Shown: positions 42,659-52,383, counted from the first letter of the stretch. The stretch: 64,000 bases of DNA from Lichenicoccus roseus (GCF_005844085.1 NZ_VCDI01000012.1:1-64000), one strand, 5' to 3'. A program made the numbers and translations. The notes: generated from the sequence alone by a model not told the origin.

Positions 42659-45600
42659 GCCAATTGCTGCTCACTGACCGCCGCTTCCGCCCGGTCTTCC
42701 TCAGCCAGTTCTTCTCGGCCCTCGGCGACAACCTGCTGCGCAACACGCTGGCGGCGCTGGCACTGTTCGCCGTGGCGGGCTCCAGCTGGATGGTTGCAGC
42801 CGCCACCGCTGCTTTCGTGGCTCCGGCGGCTGTGCTGTCAGGTCTCGGTGGCGAGCTGGCCGACCGCATGGACAAGGCGCGGCTAATCCGCGCCCTCCGG
42901 CTAGCCGAGATGCTGGTCGCAATGGTCGCTGCGATGGGCCTCGTGACCGGACACCTGCCGGTCGTGCTTGGTGCCCTGGCTGCCGCCGGCGTAATCGCGG
43001 CGCTATTCGGCCCAGTCAAATACGGCATCCTGCCCGACCAGCTCGCGGCCTATCGGCTGCCGGGAGCCAATGCTCTTGTCGAGGGCGCCACCTTCGCCGC
43101 CATCCTCATCGGCTCGGTCGGCGGCAGCATGCTGGTGTCATTGCAAACTGGCCCCGGCCTGGCGGCCATCATGATACTGGCCGCCGCAGCACTGTCATGG
43201 CTGAGCGCTCGCGGTATCCTCTCCACCGTCCCAGCAGCCCCCGGCTTGCAGGTGCGGGTCAACCTGATTGCCTCGAGCTGGCACCTGCTACGCGACCTGC
43301 GCGCGGAACGTCGCTCCTGGCGCGCAGCACTTGCCAACGCCTGGTTCTGGATGTCGGGCGCCGCTGTGCTGACGCTGCTGCCAGGCTTCGTGCGCGACGC
43401 GCTGGGCGGCAGTGCTGCGCTGAACGGCCTGTTCCTCGGCGTGTTCGCTGTCGGCATCGCGGCCGGCTCGGGGCTGGCCGCATCTCTGGCCGGCGGGCGC
43501 GTCGTGCTGGCCACCGCCTCGATTGGCTGTGTCCTGCTGGGGGGTGCCCTGCTCGAGGTCTGGCACCTGGCGCATGTCTCAACGCAACCGGCGCCGCTTG
43601 CCGAGCTCTGCCTGTCGCTGTTCGCAGCCGCCGCCGGAGCCGGCCTGATCGCGGTGCCGACCCAGGCTGCTATCCAGAGTTGGGCCGCCCCGAGCCGCCG
43701 CGCCCGTGCTGTCGGCGCCATGAACGTGCTGTCCGCACTCGGCATGGTATTGTCCAGCGTCGCCCTGATCGTCGCTCAGGCCGAGGGTCTGGAAGCGGTC
43801 ACACTGCTCGGCATCACCGGATTGCTCAGCCTGCTGCTGGCGCCCGTCATGCTGCTCGTACTGCCGGCTAATCCTGTCGGCGACATACTCTGGATGCTCT
43901 ACCGGCTGCTGTTCCGCATCGAGGTGAAGGGGCTGGAACACCTGCCCCGGCCCGGCGAGGCAGCCTTGATCACACCAAACCACCTGAGCTGGCTCGATGC
44001 CGGACTGGTCATGGCGATCGCCGAGCACCGGCCACTGTTCGTGGTCGACGCGCAGGTCGCACGGCTCTGGTGGGTGCGTCCGGCACTCAGGCTAGTCTCC
44101 TGGCTGCCTGTCGACTCAGCCGGCCCGCAGTCGCTCAAGACGATGATCGCCGCGGTCTCAGCTGGCAACGCCATGGTCATCTTTCCCGAGGGTCGCCTGT
44201 CGGTCACCGGCTCGCTGATGGAGATCCTGCCCGGAACAGGGACCGTTGCGGACAAGGCGCATGCGGTCGTCGTGCCAGTCCATCACCAGGGCCTCGAGCG
44301 CACGCCCTTCTCACGCCTCGACCGCAGCCAGACCCGCCGCAGCCTGCTGCCGAAGGTGAGGGTAACAGTATTTCCGGCACGACCCCTGGAGGTGGCCGAT
44401 GACCTGGTGGGGCGTGCTCGGCGTCTGGCGCTGACCGAGGCGCTTCGTGACGCCATGGAGGAGGCCGTCTATCTCGATCGGCTGAGCGACGACACCCTGT
44501 TCGAGGCGGTCGCCCGCGCCGCGCGCCGGCACGGCATGGGCCGACTGGCCACGCAGGATCCGGTGTCTGGCGCCCTCTCGTATCGCAAACTGCTCGCGGG
44601 CATCGACGTGCTCGGCGGCAAGATCAGCCTCGGCACCGAAAAGCGCGAGATCGTCGGCCTGCTGCTGCCGACATCCAACGCCGCCGCGGTCTGCCTGCTC
44701 GGCCTCAGCTCGTATGGGCGTACTGCGGCGATGATGAACGCCACTGCCGGGTTGCGTGGGCTGCGCGCCGCCATCCAGGCCGCACGGATCCGCACGGTGG
44801 TGACGTCGCGCACCTTCGTGGCCAAGGCCAGGCTAAGCCAAGTGATTGATGATCTCCATCAGGACGTGCGGGTCATCTATCTTGAGGATGTCCGTGCGAC
44901 AGTCACGCGTCGGGATCGCATCAGCGGCTTGCTGCGAGCGATGTTCCATACCGCGACGCCACGCGTCGCTTGCGCGGCGGACGATCAGGCCGTCGTGGTC
45001 TTCACCTCCGGTTCCTCCGGCACCCCAAAGGGCGTGGTGCTGAGCCACCGCAACCTGCTGTCCAATGTGGCTCAGGTGGCCGGCCGCATCGGCTTCGGAC
45101 GTGACGACAAGGTGCTCAACGCGCTGCCGATGTTCCACGCCTTCGGGTTGATGGGCGGCTTCCTGCTGCCAGTCATCAACGGCATCCCGGTCTTTCTGTA
45201 CCCCTCGCCGCTGCACTACTCGACTGTTCCGGTGATCGCCTACAACTGGAACGCCACGGCGATCTTCGGGACCAGCGTTTTCTATAACGGCTACGCGCGT
45301 CGCGCGACGCCATCCGCCTTCCGCTCGCTGCGCCTGGTCGTTGCCGGGGCCGCTCGTGTGGCGCCTGCCGTACGCGAGCTGTGGATGGAGAAGTTCGGCC
45401 TGCGCATCCTGGAAGGCTACGGCGTCACCGAATGCTCGCCGGTAGTCGCCGTCAACACGCCGGCCTCCAACCGCTCCGGCACGGTGGGCCGCCTGCTGCC
45501 CGGCATGCAGATGCGCCTGGAACACATCCCGGGACGCGACGATGCCGGACGTCTGGTGGTGCAGGGTCCCAACGTCATGCTTGGCTACCTGAAGGCTGAC

Positions 45601-46029
45601 CAGCCGGGCGTGCTGCAGCGGCCCCAGGATGGTTGGTATGACACCGGCGACATCGTCTCGCTGGATCAGGCTGGCCATCTGCGTATCCATGGTCGTCTGA
45701 CACGCACAGCGCGCCCCGGTGGCGAGATGGTCTCGCTGGAAGCCATCGAGGACATCGCCGCCGACCTGTGGCGCGATGCGATGTCGGTTGCAGTGACCGT
45801 TCCGGACCCGCGCAAGGATGAGCGCGTCGTCCTGCTGACCGACAAGACCGGAGCGGTCCGCGATGATTTTGTCGCCCGCGCCCGCAGCCTGGGCGCTCCC
45901 GAGGTCATGCTCCCTGCGGAGGTCAGGGTGCTGGGCAAGCTGCCACTGCTGGGGGCCGGCAAACCCGACTACATGGCAGCGACCAGGCTCGTGCTCGAGG
46001 ACCATCCTCTCAAGGTGGATCGGGTTTGA
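42655..46029 (+). CDS. aas: Three-domain acyl-ACP synthetase / lysophospholipid acyltransferase (Aas-LplT fusion)
   Basis: A 1124-residue fusion of three activities. Residues 1-405 are an MFS-type lysophospholipid flippase (LplT-like) with about 12 membrane segments. Residues 420-620 are a PlsC acyltransferase, with the HX4D motif in NHLSWLDAG (about 442) and FPEGRLS. Residues 650-1120 are an AMP-forming acyl-ACP/CoA synthetase with FTSGSSGTPKG (783-793) and GYGVTECSP. Together these re-import lysophospholipids and re-acylate them. Controlled by the divergent TetR regulator; followed 60 bases on by a lipase-like gene. Confidence 0.95.
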   Translation: MSQLLLTDRRFRPVFLSQFFSALGDNLLRNTLAALALFAVAGSSWMVAAATAAFVAPAAVLSGLGGELADRMDKARLIRALRLAEMLVAMVAAMGLVTGHLPVVLGALAAAGVIAALFGPVKYGILPDQLAAYRLPGANALVEGATFAAILIGSVGGSMLVSLQTGPGLAAIMILAAAALSWLSARGILSTVPAAPGLQVRVNLIASSWHLLRDLRAERRSWRAALANAWFWMSGAAVLTLLPGFVRDALGGSAALNGLFLGVFAVGIAAGSGLAASLAGGRVVLATASIGCVLLGGALLEVWHLAHVSTQPAPLAELCLSLFAAAAGAGLIAVPTQAAIQSWAAPSRRARAVGAMNVLSALGMVLSSVALIVAQAEGLEAVTLLGITGLLSLLLAPVMLLVLPANPVGDILWMLYRLLFRIEVKGLEHLPRPGEAALITPNHLSWLDAGLVMAIAEHRPLFVVDAQVARLWWVRPALRLVSWLPVDSAGPQSLKTMIAAVSAGNAMVIFPEGRLSVTGSLMEILPGTGTVADKAHAVVVPVHHQGLERTPFSRLDRSQTRRSLLPKVRVTVFPARPLEVADDLVGRARRLALTEALRDAMEEAVYLDRLSDDTLFEAVARAARRHGMGRLATQDPVSGALSYRKLLAGIDVLGGKISLGTEKREIVGLLLPTSNAAAVCLLGLSSYGRTAAMMNATAGLRGLRAAIQAARIRTVVTSRTFVAKARLSQVIDDLHQDVRVIYLEDVRATVTRRDRISGLLRAMFHTATPRVACAADDQAVVVFTSGSSGTPKGVVLSHRNLLSNVAQVAGRIGFGRDDKVLNALPMFHAFGLMGGFLLPVINGIPVFLYPSPLHYSTVPVIAYNWNATAIFGTSVFYNGYARRATPSAFRSLRLVVAGAARVAPAVRELWMEKFGLRILEGYGVTECSPVVAVNTPASNRSGTVGRLLPGMQMRLEHIPGRDDAGRLVVQGPNVMLGYLKADQPGVLQRPQDGWYDTGDIVSLDQAGHLRIHGRLTRTARPGGEMVSLEAIEDIAADLWRDAMSVAVTVPDPRKDERVVLLTDKTGAVRDDFVARARSLGAPEVMLPAEVRVLGKLPLLGAGKPDYMAATRLVLEDHPLKVDRV

Positions 46030-46089
46030 TGCCGGTTAACAGGGTAATCGCGACGTTGCGGGGGTCGAACGCCCACGCTGATAGACTAG

Positions 46090-46755
46090 AGGGCCAGGAT
46101 TCCACAGCCTTGCTGGATCCTCCTGCACGGCATCGCCGGTTCGGTCGCGCAGCTCGCTAAACTGGAGCGCGCACTTTCGAGTGCCGGTTACGAGACACTC
46201 AACCTGAGATATGCGGGACGTCACAAGCCGATCAAAGATCTGCTTGAGGACGTACACCGAGATGCCGCTTGGTTTCTCGATCGGGCAGCCGGACGGACCC
46301 ACTTCGTGACCCACTCGATGGGGGGACTTGTGGCACGAGCGCTCATCAACCGATATCGACCCGCCGCCTTGGGCCGCGTTGTCATGCTCGCACCTCCCAA
46401 TCAAGGCAGTGAGTTGGCTGACCTGCTAGCCAGAACTACGGCCTATCGGCGCTTCTTTGGTCCGGCTGGTTTGGAAATTGGCACAAAACGGGGCGAGCGA
46501 CTGTGTCAACTGCTAGGCGCCGTCGATTACCCGCTGGGCGTCATTGCTGGAAGTCGCTCCCTGGACCCGTTCTGCTGGTTGATCATCCCAGGCCCGAACG
46601 ACGGTCGGGTTTCTGTTGCACGCACCGCCGTCTCTGGCATGGCCGACAGTATGACCATCCCCGCGACCCACACTTTCATCATGCGAAATCGCCGGGCAAT
46701 TGAACAGACCATCCACTTTCTTCGATATGGCTACTTCCGCTCGGTGAGCTGGTAG
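46090..46755 (+). CDS. Alpha/beta-hydrolase (lipase-like), 5' end unclear
   Basis: The frame reads ILLHGIAGSVAQLAKLERAL from just after an in-frame stop, with the nucleophile elbow THSMGGLVAR (Ser about residue 75), LAPPNQGSEL and the catalytic His in ATHTFIM. This is the lipase/PGAP1-like group. No ATG, GTG or TTG lies between the upstream stop and the first beta-strand, so it starts with a rare codon, or a frameshift has removed the start. It is the last gene before a strong terminator and may share the acyltransferase transcript. Confidence 0.6.
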   Translation, partial: RARIPQPCWILLHGIAGSVAQLAKLERALSSAGYETLNLRYAGRHKPIKDLLEDVHRDAAWFLDRAAGRTHFVTHSMGGLVARALINRYRPAALGRVVMLAPPNQGSELADLLARTTAYRRFFGPAGLEIGTKRGERLCQLLGAVDYPLGVIAGSRSLDPFCWLIIPGPNDGRVSVARTAVSGMADSMTIPATHTFIMRNRRAIEQTIHFLRYGYFRSVSW

Positions 46756-46781
46756 GCCCGGTCTAGACCGGGCCCGTTTTT
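46755..46781 (+). terminator. Rho-independent terminator of the acyltransferase operon
   Basis: A 20-base perfect palindrome (46755-46774, GGCCCGGTCT paired with AGACCGGGCC) is followed by CGTTTTT. It lies directly at the end of the lipase-like gene. Confidence 0.85.
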
Positions 46782-46975
46782 ATCTGAGTTGCCGAAGCAT
46801 CACTTCGTCAGGCCTCTGATCTTGAAGCTGAACGCGGAGGTGTTCCAATAAAGACCCGGGTAGTCCCTTGCCGAACACATGCCGGAAGACGCTGAACCCG
46901 TTCGAATAGGGTCGCTTTCTTGCTTGCCGAACGGTTATGCTTGGAGGTCCAGACCCTAAGCGAACGGAATGCGGC

Positions 46976-47527
46976 ATGTTGGTTGGCTATGCGCGGGTAT
47001 CCACTGTCGAGCAGTCGGTCGACCTTCAGATCGAGGCCCTCCGGGCAGCTGGCTGCACGAAGGTCTTCTCCGAACAGCAGTCCGGCACCTCAGTCAAGGG
47101 CCGCCTCAAGCTCGACGAGGCGATTGAGTTCGTGCGCGAGGGCGACGTCTTGGTCATCACGAGGATTGACCGCCTGGCGCGCTCGATTGGGGACCTGCAG
47201 GACATCGTCCGGCAGCTCAAGCGCAAGGGCGTGAGCCTGCGAGCGACTGAGCAGCCGATCGACACCAGCACCGCCGCAGGCAAGGCCTTCTTCGACATGC
47301 TCGGCGTCTTCGCCGAGTTCGAAACGAACTTGCGCCGGGAGCGCCAGAGCGAGGGCATCGCTGCCGCCAAGGCTCGAGGGGTCTATAAAGGTCGCAAGCC
47401 AACTGTCCCGACTAGTGAAGTGGTTCAACTGCTGGCCAGCGGCATGCGGCCGTCAGACGTCGCGCGGAAGCTCGGCATCGGCCGAACGAGCGTCTATGCA
47501 GCACGAAATATGCAGCAGGTGACGTAA
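46976..47527 (+). CDS. Serine recombinase (resolvase/invertase family)
   Basis: A complete 183-residue recombinase. Catalytic domain: LVGYARVSTVEQS with Ser nucleophile (about residue 10), QQSGTSVKGRLKL, VLVITRIDRLARS with the active-site Arg pair, and the E-helix AEFETNLRRERQSEGI. A C-terminal helix-turn-helix follows (RPSDVARKLGIGRTSVY). Start at 46976 gives the family N-terminus; the ORF upstream is not conserved. Likely part of a transposon or a multimer-resolution unit. Confidence 0.92.
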   Translation: MLVGYARVSTVEQSVDLQIEALRAAGCTKVFSEQQSGTSVKGRLKLDEAIEFVREGDVLVITRIDRLARSIGDLQDIVRQLKRKGVSLRATEQPIDTSTAAGKAFFDMLGVFAEFETNLRRERQSEGIAAAKARGVYKGRKPTVPTSEVVQLLASGMRPSDVARKLGIGRTSVYAARNMQQVT

Positions 47528-47728
47528 GCATTTGCTGCATCAAATCATTATCTCAGAGACGGCTATGAAGATCGTACCGCAACCGGCTGTAAGTGAGGCT
47601 CAAGCTCGAGCAGCCGCCTGAACTACCTCAGGAATGAGCGGGCCTATTATGCCTACGTAAGAATCAATCGCAGCGGCGACAGAAATCAGAGAACTAGCCG
47701 GAGAAGGGAAAGCATAAGTTTCGGCCGG

Positions 47729-47956
47729 GGGAATACCCGCATTGATCTACTGCGGGGCGTCTCGATCATCCTGGTGATGCTACAGCGCTTCAATATCGCT
47801 TACACTTTGAGAGATACCTTGCTCGCGAAGCTTTTGGGGTGGTCGGTCCTGCCCGCCGTATTCCGGAAAGGCAACCATGCCGTAACGATGTTCTTTGTCA
47901 TCTCGGGTTATTTGATGACCGCTAATGCGGACATGCGCTGGGGAAGCTTAGAGTGA
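47729..47956 (+). pseudogene. Acyltransferase-3 (OafA-like) fragment
   Basis: This frame reads RIDLLRGVSIILVML, then FRKGNHAVTMFFVISGYLMT, which are the first two conserved blocks of acyltransferase-3 membrane proteins (the catalytic His region is replaced by QRFN). It ends at 47956 without the remaining eight or so membrane helices. There is no sensible start codon at the conserved position. A relic. Confidence 0.6.
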
Positions 47957-48536
47957 ACGAGCTCTCGCGGTTTTTGGCGCTATGTGCTGATTATGTGCTG
48001 GTCGCAAATGGGGCAGGACCAGACATAGTGACTCGATGAAGATGGCTATGAAGCCGACCACGAAGGCCATTCGCCTTGTCTCATTTACTGAGCTCCTCCT
48101 GAATTTTACCAGCTTCATTATTGCAGTACTTTACAAAACGGAGTGTAGATCCATTGTCTAAGACTCAGCCACTCCGTAGGTTACCAGAAGCACTACTCGG
48201 TCTCAGCTGCAACACGGAGACACCGTTACGTAAAGTGAGATCTCCCTGATAGCGAAGGGGCACAAGGTGGAGATCACTCAGGATAACTAGGTATGGAGTG
48301 TAGGCAGCGGGACCGCGGTTCCGGCCAGCTCGAAGACGGGTTTTCGGGACGCTACAGGCCCCGGAAACCGTGGCTATGAGAATGGTACCGCAAACGGAGG
48401 TTTTCGGAACACCCTCCACCCAGGTCAGGCGATCATCCAAGATCGTTGGGTTACAGGAACGGGAAGTCCTAAGCTTGTGTTGAGAAGAGGGCCCTCCAAG
48501 AAGCAGCAGTCGCAAAATATATAGAAAGATTGGAGG
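47957..48536. repeat. Non-coding stretch with REP-like palindromes
   Basis: No gene is supported in these 580 bases. A near-palindrome, GGTACCGCAAAC-GGAG-GTTTTCGGAAC, lies at 48384-48413, and a degenerate copy is at about 48335-48365. Related palindromes follow at 48799-48826 and 52694-52725. Confidence 0.5.
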
Positions 48537-48737
48537 ATGAGGATGAAAACCCGTACGCTTGGCACGTTAATCGGAACGCTTGCGTCCATAATCGGGGTAG
48601 TTTTGGCAACATTAGCGCGGAAACTTCCAGCACCATACGGTGAGGAAATCCCACTGCTCTTCATAGCATTTTTACTTACTGGTATGTGGATATTTGTCAA
48701 GGTTACGAGGCATAGATGGGATAAGGGTGGAAAATAG
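48537..48737 (+). CDS. Possible small two-helix membrane protein
   Basis: A 66-residue frame starting at 48537 with GAGGATGAGG before it; an in-frame ATG (48543) is better placed. It encodes two hydrophobic helices (LGTLIGTLASIIGVVLATLA and IPLLFIAFLLTGMWIFV) with a basic tail. No family recognised and no neighbour supports it, so it may be a chance frame. Confidence 0.35.
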   Translation: MRMKTRTLGTLIGTLASIIGVVLATLARKLPAPYGEEIPLLFIAFLLTGMWIFVKVTRHRWDKGGK

Positions 48738-48798
48738 CTGGACAGTTACATCGACAATTGAAGCCGTGCTTAAAGATATCTTCCCCTGACTTTTCCCC

Positions 48799-48826
48799 GT
48801 TCCGCAAACGGTGGTTTCTGGAACGG
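48799..48826. repeat. REP-like palindrome
   Basis: CGTTCCGCAAAC and GTTTCTGGAACG form imperfect 12-base arms around GGTG. It is the same motif family as at 48384-48413 and 52694-52725 and lies 45 bases left of the IS1182-type left end. Confidence 0.55.
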
Positions 48827-48948
48827 ACTGTGCACTGGCCTGGCAGTCACGACTAGGGGTCTGCTTCCGACCGAGGCTGTGTAGAAACTCGTTGTGGACC
48901 CTGATGGGCGACAGAGACGACGGGCTCGGTTGGAGGCGTTCGCTTCTC

Positions 48949-50385
48949 TTAAGCTCGCATGGCGTGCATCAGTGCCTCGGTCCCCATGATCGCGATCACC
49001 CGCTTCATGTTGTAGGCTAGAACCTGCAGGCTCATCTCCGTGCTGACCCGTCCGAGCGTTCGGGTCAGGAAGTGTGTGGCGCCCATCCAGGCCTTGATAG
49101 TACCGAACGGGTGCTCGACAGTTCTCCGGCGCAGCCGCATCGCCTGTCCCACCTGGTCCAGCCGCTTCTGCATCGCGTCCAGCACATCCTCGTGCTCCCA
49201 GCGCTTAATACGTCGCTCCTTGCCCGTGGTGCATTTGGCTTTCACGGAGCAGGTCATGCAGGCGTCCGTCAGATAGCAGTGCAGGGTCATGTCCTTCTCA
49301 ACCGTCTCGTAGCGCGAAGTCAGCAGCGCGCCAGCGGGACAGCGATAGGCGTCCTGTTTCGGGAGGTAGACGAAGTCCTGCTTGCCAAATCTGTTGTCCG
49401 CCTTGGAACCGGAGGTAAGCGGCTTGGGCACATAGGGAATCGCGCCAGCCTCCACGCAGGCCAGCACCTGCCGTCCGGAAAAGTAGCCGCGGTCGGCGAG
49501 CACAGTCAGCTCCTGTCGTCCGGTCGCCTCTTGCGCCAGCTCCGTCATCGGCGCGAGCTGCGTGCGGTCATGGCCGGCATTGATTACGGTGTGGGCGACG
49601 ATCAAGTGGTGCTCAGTGTCGACAGCCGCCTGCACGTTGTAGCCGACAATGCCGCTGCCTTTGCCGCTGGTTGCCATCGAGCGCGCATCCGGATCAGTCA
49701 ACGAGATCTGCTGGTCAGGTGCGGCCAGCACGGCCTGCTCCATGTCTCGGAATCGCCGCATCTGCTCGCGCAGCTCCGCGATACGTCCTGCCAGCCGCAC
49801 CGACTTGGCTCGGGAGCCGGCATCATTGTACCGGTCGGCGGTTTCCATCGCTTCCAGGTATCGGCGGATACTCTCGTCCACCTGCTGCATGCGGCGTTCG
49901 AGTTTGTAGGGGGTCAGGTTGCGGTCACGGCTATTCACGGCCTTGAACTTCGAGCCGTCGATGGCAACGCCAGTATCGGCAAACAGCCCGATCCGGCGGC
50001 ATAGCAGCACGAACTGGCGGCACACTGCCTGGATGGCGGGACCGTTGTTGCGGCGAAAGTCGGCGATGGTCTTGTGGTCCGGCGCCAAACGGCCGGTGAG
50101 CCAGATCAGCTCGAGGTTGCGCTGTGCCTCGCGTTCCAGGCGGCGGCTGGATGGAATGCGGTTCAGGTAGCCATAAAGATAGATCCGCAGCAGCGTCGAG
50201 GGATGGTAGGCCGGGCCGCCGGTGGCTTCAGGGACCATCCCAGCAAAGCCCAGCTCGGCTAGATCGAGACTGTCGATAAACACCTCAACGACCCGGACCT
50301 GGTTATCCTCGCCAACGTAATCGTTGAGGCTCGACGGGAGCAGAACTGTCTGACGCCGGTCCAGACCCTCGATAAAACGGCTCAT
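48949..50385 (-). CDS. IS1182-family transposase
   Basis: A full-length 478-residue DDE transposase. N-terminal DUF772 domain (DRRQTVLLPSSLNDYVGEDN, then YHPSTLLRIYLYGYLN), catalytic region with AIDGSKFKAVNS, GYNVQAAVDTEHHLIVAHTV, VLADRGYFSG and, near the end, RRRTVEHPFGTIKAWMG carrying the Glu. The Cys-rich segment CYLTDACMTCSVKAKC is typical. No frameshift seen, so the element may be active. Confidence 0.95.
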   Translation of the reverse strand: MSRFIEGLDRRQTVLLPSSLNDYVGEDNQVRVVEVFIDSLDLAELGFAGMVPEATGGPAYHPSTLLRIYLYGYLNRIPSSRRLEREAQRNLELIWLTGRLAPDHKTIADFRRNNGPAIQAVCRQFVLLCRRIGLFADTGVAIDGSKFKAVNSRDRNLTPYKLERRMQQVDESIRRYLEAMETADRYNDAGSRAKSVRLAGRIAELREQMRRFRDMEQAVLAAPDQQISLTDPDARSMATSGKGSGIVGYNVQAAVDTEHHLIVAHTVINAGHDRTQLAPMTELAQEATGRQELTVLADRGYFSGRQVLACVEAGAIPYVPKPLTSGSKADNRFGKQDFVYLPKQDAYRCPAGALLTSRYETVEKDMTLHCYLTDACMTCSVKAKCTTGKERRIKRWEHEDVLDAMQKRLDQVGQAMRLRRRTVEHPFGTIKAWMGATHFLTRTLGRVSTEMSLQVLAYNMKRVIAIMGTEALMHAMRA

Positions 50386-50486
50386 GAACTACCTGCGCTT
50401 TGTGTAGGTCGGCTGGATCGTATCGAGCCGCATGCGGCAGGCAAATTTACCGCATGCGGTAAGGCTTCCGCCCGATGTTCAAGCTG

Positions 50487-50915
50487 TCAGATGGTAGCCA
50501 GACTGAGTTCCGATCCTGCCTTGCCGCTTCGCAGCCTGCGCTCGGCGATCATGAACGCGATCCAGGCGCTGATCCCGTAGCCCCAGAGCAGCCAGGCTGC
50601 GCCAGTACGCGCCAGATGGTCATCCACCCCATAAACGGTTGGAAACCAACGCAGCGCGGCGCCATCGATCAGCATCGCGTCTCCGAGCACCACCATGGCG
50701 CCGGCAAGAATCTGATGCGGCTCCAGTTTGGCCAGGCGGCAGACCAGCCAGACGCAGAACCAGCTCGCGAATACGCTCGTGACAAAGCTCAGATCGCCCC
50801 TCAAACCGGGAGCAACCCCACCAGGATCCAGCCTGATGCACAAAGTTGCCAGTATCCAATAAACGCCGGCGAGGGCGGCGCAGATCACGACTTGTCTCGG
50901 TCTCAGCATCATCAT
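50487..50915 (-). CDS. Small membrane protein (DUF5367-like), passenger of the IS
   Basis: A 142-residue protein with four membrane helices (VVICAALAGVYWILATLCI, SFVTSVFASWFCVWLVC, ILAGAMVVLGDAMLIDG, AAWLLWGYGISAWIAFM). The pattern GDAMLIDG...TGAAWLLWGYG recalls DUF5367 proteins. Three ATG codons in a row start at 50915; AGAGGGA fits the third (50909) best. It is divergent from the TetR gene, which probably controls it. Confidence 0.7.
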   Translation of the reverse strand: MMMLRPRQVVICAALAGVYWILATLCIRLDPGGVAPGLRGDLSFVTSVFASWFCVWLVCRLAKLEPHQILAGAMVVLGDAMLIDGAALRWFPTVYGVDDHLARTGAAWLLWGYGISAWIAFMIAERRLRSGKAGSELSLATI

Positions 50916-50925
50916 TCCCTCTTAT

Positions 50926-50966
50926 GTAGCACCCACTACGTAGCAAGCTGACGTAGCGGCCGCTAC
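50926..50966. promoter_or_regulatory. Operator region between the DUF5367-like and TetR genes
   Basis: GTAGCACCCACTAC (50926-50939) and the perfect palindrome GTAGCGGCCGCTAC (50953-50966) share GTAG/CTAC ends. They fill the 60-base space between the divergent genes and are likely sites for the TetR-type regulator. Confidence 0.6.
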
Positions 50967-50975
50967 AAGATTCCG

Positions 50976-51620
50976 ATGCCTGTTGAACGAAAACCATCCC
51001 GATCCACCAGCGCGACCGCGGTGGGATCCGAGCGTGCCGCCCGGCGCTCCGAACTTGCGGACGCGCTCGCCGACATCGTTCTGGCGGAGGGTCTGGGCGA
51101 TCTCGGGCTGCGTGGGGTCGCAGCCAAGCTCGGTACCAGCGATCGCATGCTCATCTACTACTTCGAAACCAAGGAGCAGCTCGTCCTGGAGATGCTCGAC
51201 AAGGTGGGGACCAGGCTGACCGCGATCCTCGTGGCCAACAGCGACGCCCCTCGCGTGTCGCCGGGTCAGTTCCTTTCCGGTGTCCTGGCCCTCTCCACCG
51301 ATCCGGCAATCGCGCCGTTCATGCGTCTGTGGACCGAGGTGATCGCACGGGGTGCGCGGGGAGAAACACCGTACGACCAGGTCGGCGCCAAGGTCGTGCG
51401 GTCATGGATGACCTGGATCGAAAGCCGCCTCATTGACGCAAACGATCCCGCGGAGAAGGCCAGGCCGGCAGCTCTGCTCTCCATCGTCGAGGGGATCAGC
51501 CTGTTGGAACTCGCAGCACCGGGAAGCACCAAAGACGTCCAGCCCTACCTGACCAGGATGCTCGATGCCGTTGTGCCCACGAAGCCCGCAACCCGGCGAA
51601 GACGGCCTAGCTCAACCTGA
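50976..51620 (+). CDS. TetR-family regulator, passenger of the IS
   Basis: A 214-residue regulator. Helix-turn-helix: ADIVLAEGLGDLGLRGVAAKLG then DRMLIYYFETKEQL (TetR pattern YYFxxKEQL). A helical ligand domain follows. The frame opens with ATG at 50976 and ends 13 bases before the right inverted repeat, so it lies fully within the element. It is not related in detail to the TetR gene at 41693. Confidence 0.85.
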   Translation: MPVERKPSRSTSATAVGSERAARRSELADALADIVLAEGLGDLGLRGVAAKLGTSDRMLIYYFETKEQLVLEMLDKVGTRLTAILVANSDAPRVSPGQFLSGVLALSTDPAIAPFMRLWTEVIARGARGETPYDQVGAKVVRSWMTWIESRLIDANDPAEKARPAALLSIVEGISLLELAAPGSTKDVQPYLTRMLDAVVPTKPATRRRRPSST

Positions 51621-51766
51621 GCCTGTATTTCCGTTTCCACACAGCCTCGACCCAAACGGGACTCTAAAGTTCGGCAGAAGCGGAATCGAGACTGCATTTA
51701 TTTGCCATTGTCGATGCACGTCTTACAAGGCCGACAGCATTGGCTCACCACGAGGATGATCCACCG

Positions 51767-52144
51767 CTAATAGTAACTCCGAAATCTATCGTTCGGCTCA
51801 CCCCAGTCTGCCCACCACACTTGGCAGCTGGACTCGATAAAAATTAGCATTTCGATATCATACTCATACTTCATCTCCTCCGGCTTCGGCCAGTTCTGCT
51901 GAAGCAGAGAGACCACTTCCTCAGCTGTAGATGTGGCGCTGGCATCAGGGAACGCGGCTGGGTCTAGTTTGATATGCAGGCGGCCAGATCTAAGCAGCGT
52001 GCGCACAAGGTCCAGAAACTCCTTCTGGTGCTCGGCAGGTATGTCCGACGCACAGCGCTCTTGAACAGCTTTAAACAAGCCGATCAGGTCCCGACGCGCA
52101 CCTTCTTCAGTTGCTTCGTGCCTTGCTTTCTCCGACAGGCTCAA
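51767..52144 (-). CDS. Hypothetical protein, 125 aa
   Basis: A soluble, acidic helical protein without recognised family. The middle (EFLDLVRTLLRSGRLHIKLDPAAF) and the Trp-rich end (SCQVWWADWGEPNDRF) look like a real fold (shown here in short: LRSGRLHIKLD and VWWADWG). The ATG at 52144 has GGAGCC before it. It stands alone on its strand. Confidence 0.5.
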   Translation of the reverse strand: MSLSEKARHEATEEGARRDLIGLFKAVQERCASDIPAEHQKEFLDLVRTLLRSGRLHIKLDPAAFPDASATSTAEEVVSLLQQNWPKPEEMKYEYDIEMLIFIESSCQVWWADWGEPNDRFRSYY

Positions 52145-52383
52145 AGCGGCTCCTTCTCTTGCGTTCCTGCATCAACCTACCTCGTCGAAATGACGAGCCA
52201 AGCCGCTAGCGGTTGAAATCTAATGCTTGATACCCGCCGGGCATAGTCGCTCTCAACTTCATTGCGGTCAGCCACATGATGCGGCTATTACGGCACCATG
52301 CTTGATGGCTCCTGATTCTCCATCAATTGGACACTGGCGTAGAGTTCTTCCACCGAGCTGATGAGAGAGCATACTTTGAGTGA

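Larger units (their letters stand above)
48872..51649 (-). mobile_element. IS1182-family element with passenger genes
   Basis: CGAGGCTGTGTAGAAAC at 48872-48888 and its reverse complement at 51633-51649 (one mismatch in 17) bound a 2.8-kb segment. It contains an intact IS1182-type transposase (48949-50385) plus a small membrane protein gene and a TetR-type regulator, which are not usual for this family. No clear target duplication was seen; IS1182 elements often insert at palindromes without one. Confidence 0.7.
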
